NCBI GenBank assembly: GCA_963728545.1
Contig: CAVSKO010000003.1
Coordinates: 1-64,000 of the forward strand
Reading direction: 5' to 3'
Source: DASUNP01 sp963728545
Lineage (GTDB): Bacteria > Acidobacteriota > Blastocatellia > UBA7656
Length of the DNA: 64,000 bases
Each line of letters opens with the position of its first letter. Position 1 is the stretch's first letter. Made by a program: the position numbers and the translations under genes. Below, piece by piece: positions 1 to 10,340 of this stretch. The notes beneath the pieces are model-generated. The model saw only the letters and a list, made by a program, of their open reading frames with translations. It was not told the DNA's origin and made no database searches.

Positions 1-182
1 TTTTGGAGCGACTCACTCCAAAAGAATAGAATCTATTTTGGGAATTTTGCCTATTCGATTATCAAAGAGCACTAAAACTCTTATCGTCTATTCTGCCAAC
101 AGACGAACTTTTTGAATATAGCGTACAGCAGCTATATCTGTCAAGACTGGCTCTGGGAGCCAATTTCGCGACAACAGGACAC
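1..182 (-). other. 16S-23S internal transcribed spacer, distal part
   Basis: This is spacer DNA between tRNA-Ala and the 23S gene, which lies off the left edge because the operon is read on the minus strand. It starts with a short palindrome (arms TTTTGGAG and CTCCAAAA, 1-24) that resembles the intergenic hairpins at 20.8 and 50.1 kb. I see no protein gene in it. Confidence 0.7.
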
Positions 183-258
183 TGGTGGAGGTGAGGGGAC
201 TTGAACCCCTGACCCCATGGTTGCAAACCATGTGCTCTGCCAGCTGAGCTACACCCCC
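183..258 (-). tRNA. tRNA-Ala (anticodon TGC)
   Basis: On the minus strand the sequence folds as a 76-nt tRNA. The acceptor stem GGGGGTG pairs with CACCTCC (one G-T pair), the anticodon loop carries TGC, the T arm is present as GGTTCAAGTCC, and the CCA end is encoded. Together with the neighbouring tRNA-Ile it forms the classic Ile-Ala pair of a bacterial 16S-23S spacer. Confidence 0.97.
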
Positions 259-294
259 TTATGAAATCTCAAATATCAAATTTGAAATCTCAGA

Positions 295-371
<77 letters not shown>

Positions 372-483
372 GCGGCTCTGGTCGTTCACTTTTGCCGCAA
401 AATAAGGGCTACAAGTTTTACCCTGTAGCCTCATATTGGTTTTGCAGCACCGTGCCTGCAATTGAACTGTAAAAGATCAAGCG

Positions 484-506
484 AGCGATCTTTCAAAACT
501 AGATAG
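484..506 (-). repeat. pre-16S processing stem, 3' arm
   Basis: This 23-nt segment is the inverted complement of 2248-2270, on the far side of the 16S gene, with one mismatch. In the precursor the two arms would pair and loop out the 16S rRNA, the usual RNase III processing stem. The CTTTGAAAAC-type core is common in rRNA leaders and spacers. Confidence 0.75.
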
Positions 507-591
507 GCGCAAATCGAAGCCGGGTTTCGAGAATTCCGGTGAAAGTTTGCGACCGCTTGTGCTACACCGAAGCGGCAACAAACAGTCGCGA

Positions 592-2157
<1,566 letters not shown>

Positions 2158-2247
2158 AATCCTGGTCATCTTAGCTTAGCCAAAAATGACCGTTCTACTT
2201 TTGGTCACTTCCACTAAAACTCTCGAAACGTCTGGTTCGTTTACGCA

Positions 2248-2270
2248 CTATCTAGTTTTCAAAGATCGCT
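2248..2270 (-). repeat. pre-16S processing stem, 5' arm
   Basis: Inverted complement of 484-506 with one mismatch. It lies in the leader about 90 nt before the 16S 5' end, as expected for the upstream strand of the RNase III processing stem. Confidence 0.75.
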
Positions 2271-2302
2271 TGTCAGCTTTTGCTCATTAGAGGCAAAACT
2301 AA

Positions 2303-2330
2303 ATTCTACCTCATTATTTCGATTTGTCAA
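2303..2330 (-). promoter_or_regulatory. rRNA operon promoter (sigma-70 type)
   Basis: On the minus strand a perfect -35 box TTGACA (2330-2325) is followed after 16 bases by a -10 box TAGAAT (2308-2303). It lies about 145 bp upstream of the 16S 5' end, leaving room for a leader containing the processing stem. This is the best promoter match in the upstream region. Confidence 0.75.
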
Positions 2331-2350
2331 TACCCTCTTTACTTTTCTGC

Positions 2351-2522
2351 AGGGCGAGAGCATCTAAATTCCCAACAAAAATGAGGGGTTCAACTTTTCG
2401 AGCAATTTTGCCAATTCAAATTACCGTCAAAAGTCGAAGGAATTTGCTCATATTTGTATCTGGTATAGAAGTCTAAGAAACCAAAATCCTTATTCTCCTA
2501 GAAAATTAGATGCTCTCGCCCT
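2351..2522. repeat. 19-bp inverted repeat upstream of the rRNA promoter
   Basis: AGGGCGAGAGCATCTAAATT at 2351-2370 is repeated in inverted form at 2504-2522, differing only by one A. The arms are about 133 bp apart and flank A+T-rich DNA. They could be an upstream control element, short transposon ends or a cruciform; the sequence does not say which. Confidence 0.6.
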
Positions 2523-2676
2523 ATACTTTTCCCTTACGCTTAATCGACTTTCAATTAGTGATTGGGTCAAGTGTTGTTGGATTCACTATCCGAACAACCG
2601 CGAGGTTTTAATAATATGCCCAATTATCGCGCGGCTGTCAACTGCCCTTCAATCTGCCTCGCGAGAAGAAGCCATA

Positions 2677-2705
2677 TTGCATGAATCTATCTCTAATTGT
2701 ATTAT
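2677..2705 (+). promoter_or_regulatory. Promoter-like sequence for the receiver-domain gene
   Basis: A -35-like TTGCAT (2677-2682) and a -10-like TATTAT (2700-2705) are separated by 17 bases. They lie about 100 bp upstream of the ATG at 2804, which has the ribosome site GGAGAGG at 2791-2797. Confidence 0.45.
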
Positions 2706-2803
2706 AGAGGTGAAGAACGCGGCTCTGCCCCAACATAGCGCGTATCCGCAGGACCTGCCCGTATCTCGCAATCCGTAGCACACTATGATCGGAGAGGCAA
2801 TTT

Positions 2804-3355
2804 ATGTCGAGGACGGTCCTGGTAGTAGAGGATGATTTTGACACTCTTAATCCTCTTGCCGAATTATTAAGGCTCAAAGGCTACTTCGTTATCACGGCCT
2901 CGGATGCAGAACGCGCATTGACTACAGCTCGCGAGCGACAACCCGATTTGATAATTACTGATATCGTTCTGCCAGGCAAAAGCGGTCTCCACTTTATAAC
3001 GGCTATTCGAAGTGATAAGACTCTTTATATGACTCCGATTATAGTTATTAGCGGCTGTGGCCCTATGATACTGGTGGAAGCGGAATCTGCCGGGGCAGAT
3101 TACTGTTTAGAAAAGCCCATACGCATAGATAATTTTTGGTCTGCCATTGATGCCATCTTTGCCAAATCGCAAGAGAGCGAAGCAAGCAAGGTAATCGAAA
3201 CCCGCGAGGAGCCCTGCCCTGCTCCGGCGCACGAAATAGATCGCCTTGTTGAAGAGCTGAGACACTGTTCCTCTAAAGACCAGAGGGAAGGAGTTCTGAA
3301 ACAACTTAAAGAACAGATTCTTCGACTCCAGGCTCGAAACTCAAACTGCGCTTGA
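2804..3355 (+). CDS. Response regulator receiver protein
   Basis: A 183-residue protein whose first 120 residues are a CheY-like receiver domain: acidic pair D10-D11, phospho-acceptor D53 in LIITDIVLPG, S83 at the conserved Thr/Ser position and K104 in EKP. The remaining 60 residues are charged, look helical and contain no recognisable DNA-binding or enzymatic domain. It probably acts by protein-protein contact, receiving phosphate from a histidine kinase not encoded nearby. The start is supported by GGAGAGG 7 bases upstream. It is transcribed away from the rRNA operon and appears monocistronic. The partner kinase and output are unknown. Confidence 0.9.
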   Translation: MSRTVLVVEDDFDTLNPLAELLRLKGYFVITASDAERALTTARERQPDLIITDIVLPGKSGLHFITAIRSDKTLYMTPIIVISGCGPMILVEAESAGADYCLEKPIRIDNFWSAIDAIFAKSQESEASKVIETREEPCPAPAHEIDRLVEELRHCSSKDQREGVLKQLKEQILRLQARNSNCA

Positions 3356-3429
3356 TCCTTTAAATGATTTTCGGAGAGACAAAGCCCGCTTGAGAATTGC
3401 ACGACAGCACGTTGAAGCTTCCAAGCCGG

Positions 3430-3780
3430 TTATTTCATCGAGAAGCTGGGCCGAACCGTATCGAACTTCATAGCAATCCCTATTCTTCTTCTGCCGCTTT
3501 CGATTCTCACGACCTCGGCTGAATATCTCATCCAGTTCTCTCTTCTGAAAGGGACTTTGATGCTGACTTCCAGCTTGGCGCCGATTCTAAGAGGTCTCGT
3601 CAGGTAGAAGAACGCGCCGGTAGAGCTTAAGTTTTCCAGCACCCCGGCTTCGTCAAAGCTTAGACCGTCATCGCCCATACCTTTGACGCTTACTTCCCAT
3701 CCGACTGTGAATCTGCGCGCTCTTCTGCGTTCGAGCACGTTCGTCCTCCGATGCAAGGTTGTTATGTTACTGACATACAT
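3430..3780 (-). CDS. PilZ domain protein (cyclic di-GMP binding)
   Basis: A 116-residue protein that is almost entirely one PilZ domain. It shows the arginine motif RRRARR (residues 18-23) and the second motif NLSSTG (50-55), both of which contact cyclic di-GMP in this family. It has no signal peptide or membrane segment, so it is probably a cytosolic adaptor. It faces the receiver gene tail to tail. A PilT-like motor gene lies about 1.3 kb away, and PilZ proteins often act on type IV pili; that link is inference. The window also encodes a diguanylate cyclase at 54-56 kb. Confidence 0.85.
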   Translation of the reverse strand: MYVSNITTLHRRTNVLERRRARRFTVGWEVSVKGMGDDGLSFDEAGVLENLSSTGAFFYLTRPLRIGAKLEVSIKVPFRRENWMRYSAEVVRIESGRRRIGIAMKFDTVRPSFSMK

Positions 3781-3981
3781 ATATTACTAATTGACTGTCT
3801 TATATTACCTGCCACGTAGACTAAAAATAATGAATCGCCTGCTTCTTCCTTGATGCTTGAATAATATCTGTTTTTACTGTATGCTTGGCGCGCTTTGAAG
3901 ACGGCAAAGCGATTCGAATAAACGTTTTCACGCCGTCTCGATTATTGGCCCCGTTCGAAAGAATTAAATAGGAGCAGCGCG

Positions 3982-4287
3982 ATGGCAACCAATGCCCTCA
4001 CCCATGGTGCCCAGCGCGCAAGCCGCGATATCGTGCCTCGAAGTCAGGCTTCCAATGACGAGCGCGGCTGGCGAGAACTTTTCTTAAACCAGGATGCAGA
4101 AGCAGTCTGGCAGAAAATCTACACCCTCATCAGATCAGTAATTTCAGATACAGATTCCGACTACGAGCAAATGGCGCAGGATCTCTTCCTTCGCCTCCTT
4201 ACAGCTGACCGGATACCTCAGTATGTAGAACAAGGTTGCTCGGATGATGAGATTAGGGATGATCTGCTATTACTACTTAACGCTTGA
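3982..4287 (+). CDS. Small acidic protein of unknown function
   Basis: A 101-residue product, acidic in its C-terminal half, with a ribosome site AGGAG 8 bases upstream of the ATG. No domain is recognised with confidence. The stretch from about residue 45 (VISDTDSDYEQMAQDLFLRL) is faintly like the start of a sigma-factor region 2, which would fit a small sigma-like or regulatory protein, but this is weak. There is no signal peptide or transmembrane segment. It is flanked on both sides by minus-strand genes and so is transcribed alone. It is kept as real because of its codon pattern and ribosome site. Confidence 0.6.
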   Translation: MATNALTHGAQRASRDIVPRSQASNDERGWRELFLNQDAEAVWQKIYTLIRSVISDTDSDYEQMAQDLFLRLLTADRIPQYVEQGCSDDEIRDDLLLLLNA

Positions 4288-4322
4288 ATAACGACCGTAT
4301 CTCTCTAAGGCTTATACGCGCG

Positions 4323-4985
4323 TTAGCATCTATCAGTGTGCTCAATAGAGATCAACGGGGCGGTTCGATTTTTGTGGACCTGAGTTATCTTATCCGACAG
4401 TTGAGCCAGATTGGCCTCATAAAAGATGGGTATCTCTCCTACGTCGCCGCCTCTTTTACGTAACCTGTGACGAATCTCAGATAAATCTTGTCTGCCCGAA
4501 AGCGAGTCGGCCACAAAAACGGCGTTGATCTTTTCCATTATGCGGGCGGCAGAAGACTTGATTTCCCCCGTCGAAGGGCTAATCACCATTACCGAATAGT
4601 CAACCGGAAAGTATTTCAAGAAACTGGTTCCCTCGATAAATACGCCGTCTGCCTTGACCTGATTAAGCGCCGCCTCCACGCCTCTTTCAACCTGATCATT
4701 AGTGCAGATGACCCAGTGTACATTTCCAGCACCGGCTTCCCAGTAACGGCCCGTATCTTTATTTGGAGAGAATGTGCTAAACCGCCCGCTTATGATGCGA
4801 GGCTCTTCGCCTAATAGCGGGCTGATGCAGCAGGCTTCCGGGTTCTTTCCGCAAGACCTGTAATGGCCCCGCGAAATCTTTATTGCCTCCCAGCCTGGAA
4901 ACCGAGCAAGCAGATCACACATAAGAGTTGTCTTGCCGACCCCGGAAGAGAAGCCTGAGATGGCGATGCGTGTAGTGCTCATCAA
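4323..4985 (-). CDS. P-loop NTPase, MobB-like
   Basis: A 220-residue protein with a Walker A motif GFSSGVGKTT (about residues 11-20) directly after the first strand. It is followed by a small alpha/beta domain with a cysteine pair (CC, about residue 52) and the segment VFIEGTSF, which resembles the MobB/dethiobiotin-synthase type of P-loop protein. MobB-like GTPases bind GTP and assist molybdenum cofactor maturation, but the fit is loose and the substrate is unknown. The window also encodes MoaA (17.7 kb). Two adjacent Met codons (4985 and 4982) could both serve as start. It appears monocistronic. Confidence 0.65.
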   Translation of the reverse strand: MMSTTRIAISGFSSGVGKTTLMCDLLARFPGWEAIKISRGHYRSCGKNPEACCISPLLGEEPRIISGRFSTFSPNKDTGRYWEAGAGNVHWVICTNDQVERGVEAALNQVKADGVFIEGTSFLKYFPVDYSVMVISPSTGEIKSSAARIMEKINAVFVADSLSGRQDLSEIRHRLRKRGGDVGEIPIFYEANLAQLSDKITQVHKNRTAPLISIEHTDRC

Positions 4986-5099
4986 TAATACTTTTGCATG
5001 AGCTTTGGGATAAAATCAATAACCGCTGTGATCCGGGCAAAATATCTCAAGGGTTTCGGTCAAAGCATAAGATCGTGCGAAAAAATGCCGCCGCCTTTT

Positions 5100-6254
5100 T
5101 TAACTGATGAGGTCACTCGTGCGAGTGATGCCTCCCATCATATTGTCAACAGTTCCCCCGCCGAAATCTGAAAGCTGAAGAAGTAGATTCTGCCGGTTGG
5201 TCGCATAGCCCAGCCCGTCATTCATCGATATGACGCCGCTGCGCACCTGTTGCTCTAACACCTGGTCGAAGACCTGCATCCCGTCCAGGTCTCCGTCACG
5301 CATAGCGTCATACAACGATTTGCCTTCGCGCTCGCCTTTCTCGATATAATCGCGAGTGCGCGCCGTTAACTTCAAAATCTCAATCGCCGCTATTCGCCCC
5401 CGGCCGTCCGCCTTGGGAATCAGCCTTTGAGAAACGATGAACCGGAAAGCTCCCGACAGCCTGAGCCGAATAATGTGCTCTTCATTTTTGGGGAATAGAC
5501 CGATCAAGCGCTCTACCGTCTTGACCGCGTCAGTAGTGTGCAAAGTCGAAAGCACGAGGTGGCCCGTCTCTGAGGCCTCCAAGGCTACTTCAACCGTCTC
5601 CAGGTCCCTTATCTCACCAACCAGTATCACCTTTGGCGCCTGGCGCAGCGCGGCTCTCAAGGCATACGCAAAATTCGGCGTGTCGGAGTGTAGTTCTCGC
5701 TGATGCACGGTCGAGTTCTTATGCCTGTGCATGAATTCAACAGGGTCTTCGATCGTCACGATGTGGTAGTACTTTGTCTGGTTTATAAGGTCGATGATCG
5801 CGGCGAGCGTCGAAGATTTGCCTGACCCTGTGGGGCCTGTCACCAGCACAATACCGTTCTTCAGTTCCGCTATCTCTGCTAGCACGGACGGAAGATTCAG
5901 GTCTTCAAAGGAAGGGATTTCGTTCGGCACCACTCGCATGACTATGGCATAGGTTCCGCGCTGCTTGAATATGTTGACGCGGAATCTTGAAAGGCCGGGG
6001 AGACTGAATGAAAGGTCCGCAGAGCCGTTCTTTTCCAGCGACTCTTCGGCCATCTTGTTACTGCCTATCAGCGCCTTGGAGATGGCCGTTGTGTGAGCAG
6101 GAGTCAGCATCTCCATCCCAGGTATGTTTACCGGGGTGAGCTTTCCTATTAATTCTACCTGGGGCGGTTGACCAGGGGAAAATATCAGGTCCGAGATCTT
6201 ATTCGAGACTGCGAGCATCTGCTGTACGACCTGCGAAAAATTGATTGTTGACAT
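5100..6254 (-). CDS. PilT-like type IV pilus retraction ATPase
   Basis: A 384-residue secretion ATPase of the PilT/PilU group, which powers pilus depolymerisation and twitching. Visible are the N-terminal PAS-like domain (1-100), the Walker A motif GPTGSGKS (140-147), an Asp-box segment VTIEDPVEF, a Walker B region LVGEIRD and the His-box STLHTTDA. Length is typical for PilT (about 340-400). No other pilus genes lie nearby, so it is an orphan, as pilT paralogues often are. The C-terminus is longer than that of E. coli PilT, and whether it retracts pili or is a PilU-type accessory is open. Confidence 0.88.
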   Translation of the reverse strand: MSTINFSQVVQQMLAVSNKISDLIFSPGQPPQVELIGKLTPVNIPGMEMLTPAHTTAISKALIGSNKMAEESLEKNGSADLSFSLPGLSRFRVNIFKQRGTYAIVMRVVPNEIPSFEDLNLPSVLAEIAELKNGIVLVTGPTGSGKSSTLAAIIDLINQTKYYHIVTIEDPVEFMHRHKNSTVHQRELHSDTPNFAYALRAALRQAPKVILVGEIRDLETVEVALEASETGHLVLSTLHTTDAVKTVERLIGLFPKNEEHIIRLRLSGAFRFIVSQRLIPKADGRGRIAAIEILKLTARTRDYIEKGEREGKSLYDAMRDGDLDGMQVFDQVLEQQVRSGVISMNDGLGYATNRQNLLLQLSDFGGGTVDNMMGGITRTSDLIS

Positions 6255-6499
6255 TGGTGAGACCCCGATGCTGCCTATCTTTAGTTTCAGATTCCAATCG
6301 CAGGGGCAGTGCGGTCGTGCCGGTAAACCGTTTTGAAGTGAATTATAAATCTAAGGGTGAGGGCAAAGCGGCGCGCTGTATGTAAAACCTGCACAACGCC
6401 TACATCACGATATTACGGATGATTGTTTGATTGTCAACAGTTGAAAGATAGGGGCTCAACAATAGTCCGAAACAATAACGGAAGGCTTCCCCAAACCTG

Positions 6500-6940
6500 T
6501 TACTTAGCGGACAATCTCTCAAAAATATAAAAAAGCTCGCCGCGAGTCGTTTTACCTATATATCGCCATTTCTCTCTTATGATTTCGCCCGGCTTTATTC
6601 CTTTCACCAACACCGGGCCATCCTCTATCAGTTGTCCGATCTCAGCGGCCGCGACTACATGGAGTTCGGGGACGCGGTCTTCACCCGTCTCTTTAACCAG
6701 GCTTAATACCGTGGCGCGCATGATAGCGATGCGGCTCTTTGAACGCAGGTAGTCTTTGCGGGCAATCTCGTTATGGCGAATCTGGAACTCCAGCTCATTC
6801 TCTTCGTGCTTCATCAGGTCGAGGAATGATTTGACTTCAGGGCCGTAGCCATTCTCCTGATAACCTTGAACTGTAGAGGACGACTGAATGACGACGAAGA
6901 TAATAAGGAGAGCTATTCTGATTGCAACCCCGGTTCGCAT
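6500..6940 (-). CDS. Secreted protein of unknown function
   Basis: A 146-residue protein that begins with a signal-peptide-like stretch (RIALLIIFVVIQ within residues 8-20, followed by a small-residue region), so it is probably exported. The mature part is charged and helical in its first half (about 35-75, coiled-coil-like), then ends in a strand-rich domain. I recognise no family. It lies just downstream of glcF on the same strand (35 bp apart) and could be the last gene of that operon, but nothing in its sequence ties it to glycolate. Confidence 0.65.
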   Translation of the reverse strand: MRTGVAIRIALLIIFVVIQSSSTVQGYQENGYGPEVKSFLDLMKHEENELEFQIRHNEIARKDYLRSKSRIAIMRATVLSLVKETGEDRVPELHVVAAAEIGQLIEDGPVLVKGIKPGEIIREKWRYIGKTTRGELFYIFERLSAK

Positions 6941-6975
6941 CGCTTCAAATTAAAGTAGCCGCATTGCGGATAACA

Positions 6976-8286
6976 TCAGGTGTTTGAGTAAGCTTTGTCA
7001 AGCAGCTCTATTGGATGAACCACGTCCACATTCATATCTTTTATCAACAGCCCCGCGCCTATTTGCATTATACATCCTGGATTTGCCGTAGCAACCGTGT
7101 CCGCTCCGCTCTCTCTAATGCTTTCGAGCTTATCAGCCAAAATCTCTGCGCTAAGCTCCGGGTGTTGCAGATTATAAATGCCCGCTCCGCCACAGCAACT
7201 CTCGTAGCCTCGAAGCGGAACGAGAGTCAACCCCGAAATGCTCTCTAACAATTTGATAGGCGCGTGTGCGATTTTCTGCGCGTGTATCAAATGGCAAGGT
7301 GCGTCAAAAGCAACTTTCTTATCAAACTGCCCCGTAGCGGGGCGGACACCTTGCTCAACAAGAAACTCAGAAACGTCTTTCACTTTTGAGCTAAACAAGC
7401 CTGCGCGCGAAGCCATCTCCGGATCTGTTGCGAGCAGCTGATCGTATTCTTTCATCGCCGCCCCGCACCCTGCCGAATTCACGATCACGAAATCGCACCC
7501 GCTTTCAAGAAAGGCTTCGATATTTTTTTTAGCAAGCTCTCTAGCCGTATCAATCTGCCCTGCGTGAGAATGCAAAGCGCCGCAGCATAACTGATCTTTC
7601 ACTTCGATCACATCGTAACCGTTGGCGGTCAACACTCGTTCGGTGGCTCTATTAGCCTCACGGAACAACCCTTCCATCACGCAGCCATGCAAGACCGCAA
7701 CTCGAAGATCGCGGCCCTTCCCTTTCTCAGGATTTCCAGCCATCTGGTTGCGCATTGGTGAGCGACTGGAAAGTAACAACGCGAGAGCAAATCTCGCGCG
7801 CCCCTCGACCAGGTGAGTATCGAACGCAAGCCGCGCAAGCCCGCTGTCTCTAAACCATCGGGACAGCGTCATCAGTGCGCCAAGCAATCTCGGCCGTGTA
7901 AATACATGGTTCAGCACAAAACCTAATAGCAATGAACCGACTGATCGTCGAGCGGCTTTGGCATTTGCAACTTCGACGCGCGCGGCTTCGAGCAAATGCC
8001 CGTACGGCACGCTCGAAGGGCAGACGGATTCGCAACCGCGACAGCCTAGACATAAATCGATGTGAGAGATGAAAGAGTCGCTGACCTGTAACTTGCCTTC
8101 GACAAGCCCGCGCATCAAGTAAATCCTTCCGCGCGGCGAATCATTCTCGTTTCCGAGCACGCGATATGTAGGACACGCAGGCAAGCACAATCCACAGTGA
8201 ACGCAGGTAAGCAGTCCTTCGCTGTTTTCTTCTAACAGACCTGCCAGCTTTTCTCTGTTTTGCAGTTTGTCAGTTACAGTCGCCAT
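6976..8286 (-). CDS. glcF: Glycolate oxidase iron-sulfur subunit GlcF
   Basis: A 436-residue electron-transfer subunit of glycolate dehydrogenase, which oxidises glycolate to glyoxylate at the membrane. The N-terminus carries two [4Fe-4S] ferredoxin motifs: C28-x2-C31-x2-C34-x3-C38-P and C79-x2-C82-x2-C85-x3-C89-P. Two CCG domains follow (CCGALHSH and CCGGAGIYN), the heterodisulfide-reductase-like modules typical of GlcF. It starts 12 bases after glcE ends, and glcD lies further upstream, so the three subunits are co-transcribed. Length and domain order match the family. Confidence 0.95.
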   Translation of the reverse strand: MATVTDKLQNREKLAGLLEENSEGLLTCVHCGLCLPACPTYRVLGNENDSPRGRIYLMRGLVEGKLQVSDSFISHIDLCLGCRGCESVCPSSVPYGHLLEAARVEVANAKAARRSVGSLLLGFVLNHVFTRPRLLGALMTLSRWFRDSGLARLAFDTHLVEGRARFALALLLSSRSPMRNQMAGNPEKGKGRDLRVAVLHGCVMEGLFREANRATERVLTANGYDVIEVKDQLCCGALHSHAGQIDTARELAKKNIEAFLESGCDFVIVNSAGCGAAMKEYDQLLATDPEMASRAGLFSSKVKDVSEFLVEQGVRPATGQFDKKVAFDAPCHLIHAQKIAHAPIKLLESISGLTLVPLRGYESCCGGAGIYNLQHPELSAEILADKLESIRESGADTVATANPGCIMQIGAGLLIKDMNVDVVHPIELLDKAYSNT

Positions 8287-8298
8287 TGAGGTTGCAAC

Positions 8299-9573
8299 TC
8301 AAATCCCCGATACAAAACGCCCCGGACTCAAAAGTGATTTTGGATCGAACCTGGCCTTTATCGATCTCATTATTGCGCCGGTCGCTCCGACTTCACCCCA
8401 CGCGTCAGCCTCGCGCCTAACAGCAGTCGCCGCGCGCTCTACAAAAAGCGAGCCGCCCGCTGTGACGGCCTCCGCACGAAGTCCCCGAGTGATCTCGATA
8501 ATGTTTCGATCATCAGCGTCAAATCCCACCCTGATTATACCAGCGCCAAGGTCAGCCGTGATAACACTGTCAGCCTCGCTCAACACCTTATCAAGAAAAC
8601 GAGTCGTTTTTGATACCGGCACGCTGAGCTTTAGACTGTTCGCTGACTGCTGATCGCAATCGGCTATCGATTTCCAGACCTGGCCGGCATGCGTATTGTT
8701 GAGAGAGATCGCAATGCCGCGCGAGCCAACAAGCTGTTCGAGCAAATTCGTTTGATGACGAACAGCCTGCTCGTTGTCCAGAAAGCGGGTTATTACCGCG
8801 CTTCGCCCTTCCGCCTCCGACACATTTAGGCTTATGTCTCTTGTAAAATAAATAGACGCGGGTTGAGCCTCTGAAGCCAGCAGATTCAGTCCGATCGCTC
8901 GCAGCGAATCCTCATTCTTTGAAATCACCAATACGGTCTGATCGCTTTCAGGAACCGGGCGAAGCTTGACCGTTAATTCAGTAATGACGGCCAGCGTGCC
9001 GTAGCTGCCGACATACAATTTATTCATATCGTATCCGGCTACGTTCTTTACAACCTTTCCTCCCGACCTGCTCTCGATTCCGCCCGCGTGCGCGAGCCTC
9101 AAGCCAATGACATAATCGCGCGGCGTCCCAAAGCCGAACCTGAGAGGGCCGCTCGAAGCGCAAGCGGCTATCGCGCCAAAAGTTGCCGAAGTCGCTCCCG
9201 GCGGGTCGAGCGGCAGCCATTGATTTGCAGCCCTGGCCGCCGAGTTGAATTCGCCGATAGTCAATCCTGCTTCAACGACTGCGGTAAGATCGGGAGGGCT
9301 GTACTCGATAATGCGGGACATCCGCTCAAGGCTCAACACGACATCCGCGCGATAAAGAGGGTTGCCGCTTTCGAGCCAGGTCATAAGGCCGGCAGGAACG
9401 ACTGCTCGATCAGCATCAGAACAGACGGCCAGGCACTCAACGACCTCGCTTGCCGAACCCGGCTTGATGATAAAAGGCGGCTTCAACCCATCAATAATTA
9501 AAGATGGCTCCACAGTGACGTGATCGCGCCCGATTATCGATTCAAGCGATTTCGCAAGCGAGGAGTTAATCAT
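8299..9573 (-). CDS. glcE: Glycolate oxidase FAD-binding subunit GlcE
   Basis: A 424-residue FAD-binding protein with a PCMH-type fold: the segment DPPGATSATFGAIAACAS near residue 125 corresponds to the flavin-binding loop, and GGKVVKNVAGYDMNKLY near 175 is typical of GlcE. It lacks the long C-terminal cap of GlcD. It works with GlcD and GlcF in glycolate dehydrogenase. Its ATG lies inside the last codons of the upstream FHA-DUF309 gene (8-base overlap), which suggests translational coupling. GlcF begins 12 bases downstream. Confidence 0.93.
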   Translation of the reverse strand: MINSSLAKSLESIIGRDHVTVEPSLIIDGLKPPFIIKPGSASEVVECLAVCSDADRAVVPAGLMTWLESGNPLYRADVVLSLERMSRIIEYSPPDLTAVVEAGLTIGEFNSAARAANQWLPLDPPGATSATFGAIAACASSGPLRFGFGTPRDYVIGLRLAHAGGIESRSGGKVVKNVAGYDMNKLYVGSYGTLAVITELTVKLRPVPESDQTVLVISKNEDSLRAIGLNLLASEAQPASIYFTRDISLNVSEAEGRSAVITRFLDNEQAVRHQTNLLEQLVGSRGIAISLNNTHAGQVWKSIADCDQQSANSLKLSVPVSKTTRFLDKVLSEADSVITADLGAGIIRVGFDADDRNIIEITRGLRAEAVTAGGSLFVERAATAVRREADAWGEVGATGAIMRSIKARFDPKSLLSPGRFVSGI

Positions 9574-10330
9574 CTGGGTCGGTTGCGCTCAGGCGGATCA
9601 AAGGCCTGGGCAGGTCGGGCGGAAGCGTCGTTTCATTTTCGTTTTCGATCAACTCGGCAAAAAATTTCTTGAATTGCCGCTCGAATTCGACGAGGTCTAT
9701 AGACATATAAAACCGAGGCAAGCGGAGCAATTTCTCGCAAACGTTTTTGTACATTCCGCGTGCCCCCCGAGTGTTGGCTCTTTCATAATGATGTAACCCG
9801 ACCGCCGCCTGAATCAACATCTGGTAGAACAGCTTTTTGTCGCCTGATGAGCGGAGCCATACCTCTTCCCATACTTCGTGCGCATCAAAGTACTGTTTTG
9901 TATTAAAGAACTTGATCCCTTGAAGGTATTCGCGCGGGTAGATTTTTTCATACGAAGCATAGCCACCCTCTTCGCTGAACTCTTCCATGGGTGTCGTTCG
10001 ATATGGGTCTTCAAATCTATTCATAGGTTGGGTTTCGACGCTTTGAGGTAACTCGACTACCAGGCAAAACGGCCCGGCCTGGATTATATCGCCGTCTTTC
10101 AGCTCAACCCAGCTAATCTTATTGCCGTTTGCGAAAGTACCGTTTCCGCTGTCCTGATCTATGGCAAAAAATTTCCCCCCATGGCACTCAATGTAGAAAT
10201 GCTCCCGCGAAACCGTCGGATGATTGAGCACACAGTCGCAAGAAGCCTGGCGGCCAAAAGAAATTTTAGGTTTGTCAAGCGACACGACTTCGCCAGTGCG
10301 AGGGCCTGAATCAAACCTCATCAATGCCAT
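9566..10330 (-). CDS. FHA domain fused to a DUF309 domain
   Basis: A 254-residue two-domain protein. Residues about 1-95 form an FHA phosphothreonine-binding domain with its hallmark residues (G26-R27, S41-R42-x-H44, N63-G64-T65). Residues about 135-230 form a DUF309 domain, recognised by HEVWEEVW (151-158), the IQAAVGLHHYERAN helix and the GA pair (189-190). DUF309 is a small helical domain of unknown function. The fusion sits between glcD and glcE and overlaps glcE by 8 bases, so it is made with glycolate oxidase. It may link the enzyme to Ser/Thr kinase signalling; that is inference. Confidence 0.85.
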   Translation of the reverse strand: MALMRFDSGPRTGEVVSLDKPKISFGRQASCDCVLNHPTVSREHFYIECHGGKFFAIDQDSGNGTFANGNKISWVELKDGDIIQAGPFCLVVELPQSVETQPMNRFEDPYRTTPMEEFSEEGGYASYEKIYPREYLQGIKFFNTKQYFDAHEVWEEVWLRSSGDKKLFYQMLIQAAVGLHHYERANTRGARGMYKNVCEKLLRLPRFYMSIDLVEFERQFKKFFAELIENENETTLPPDLPRPLIRLSATDPDD

Positions 10331-10340
10331 AGCTTCTCCG

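Larger units (their letters stand above)
2158..2803. other. Intergenic region between the rRNA operon and a receiver gene
   Basis: This stretch of about 640 bases has no convincing protein gene. It holds the pre-16S leader (2158-2296), the rRNA promoter (2303-2330), a 19-bp inverted repeat (2351-2522) and a promoter-like sequence for the rightward receiver gene (2677-2705). The rest is A+T-rich and I see nothing else in it. Confidence 0.7.
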
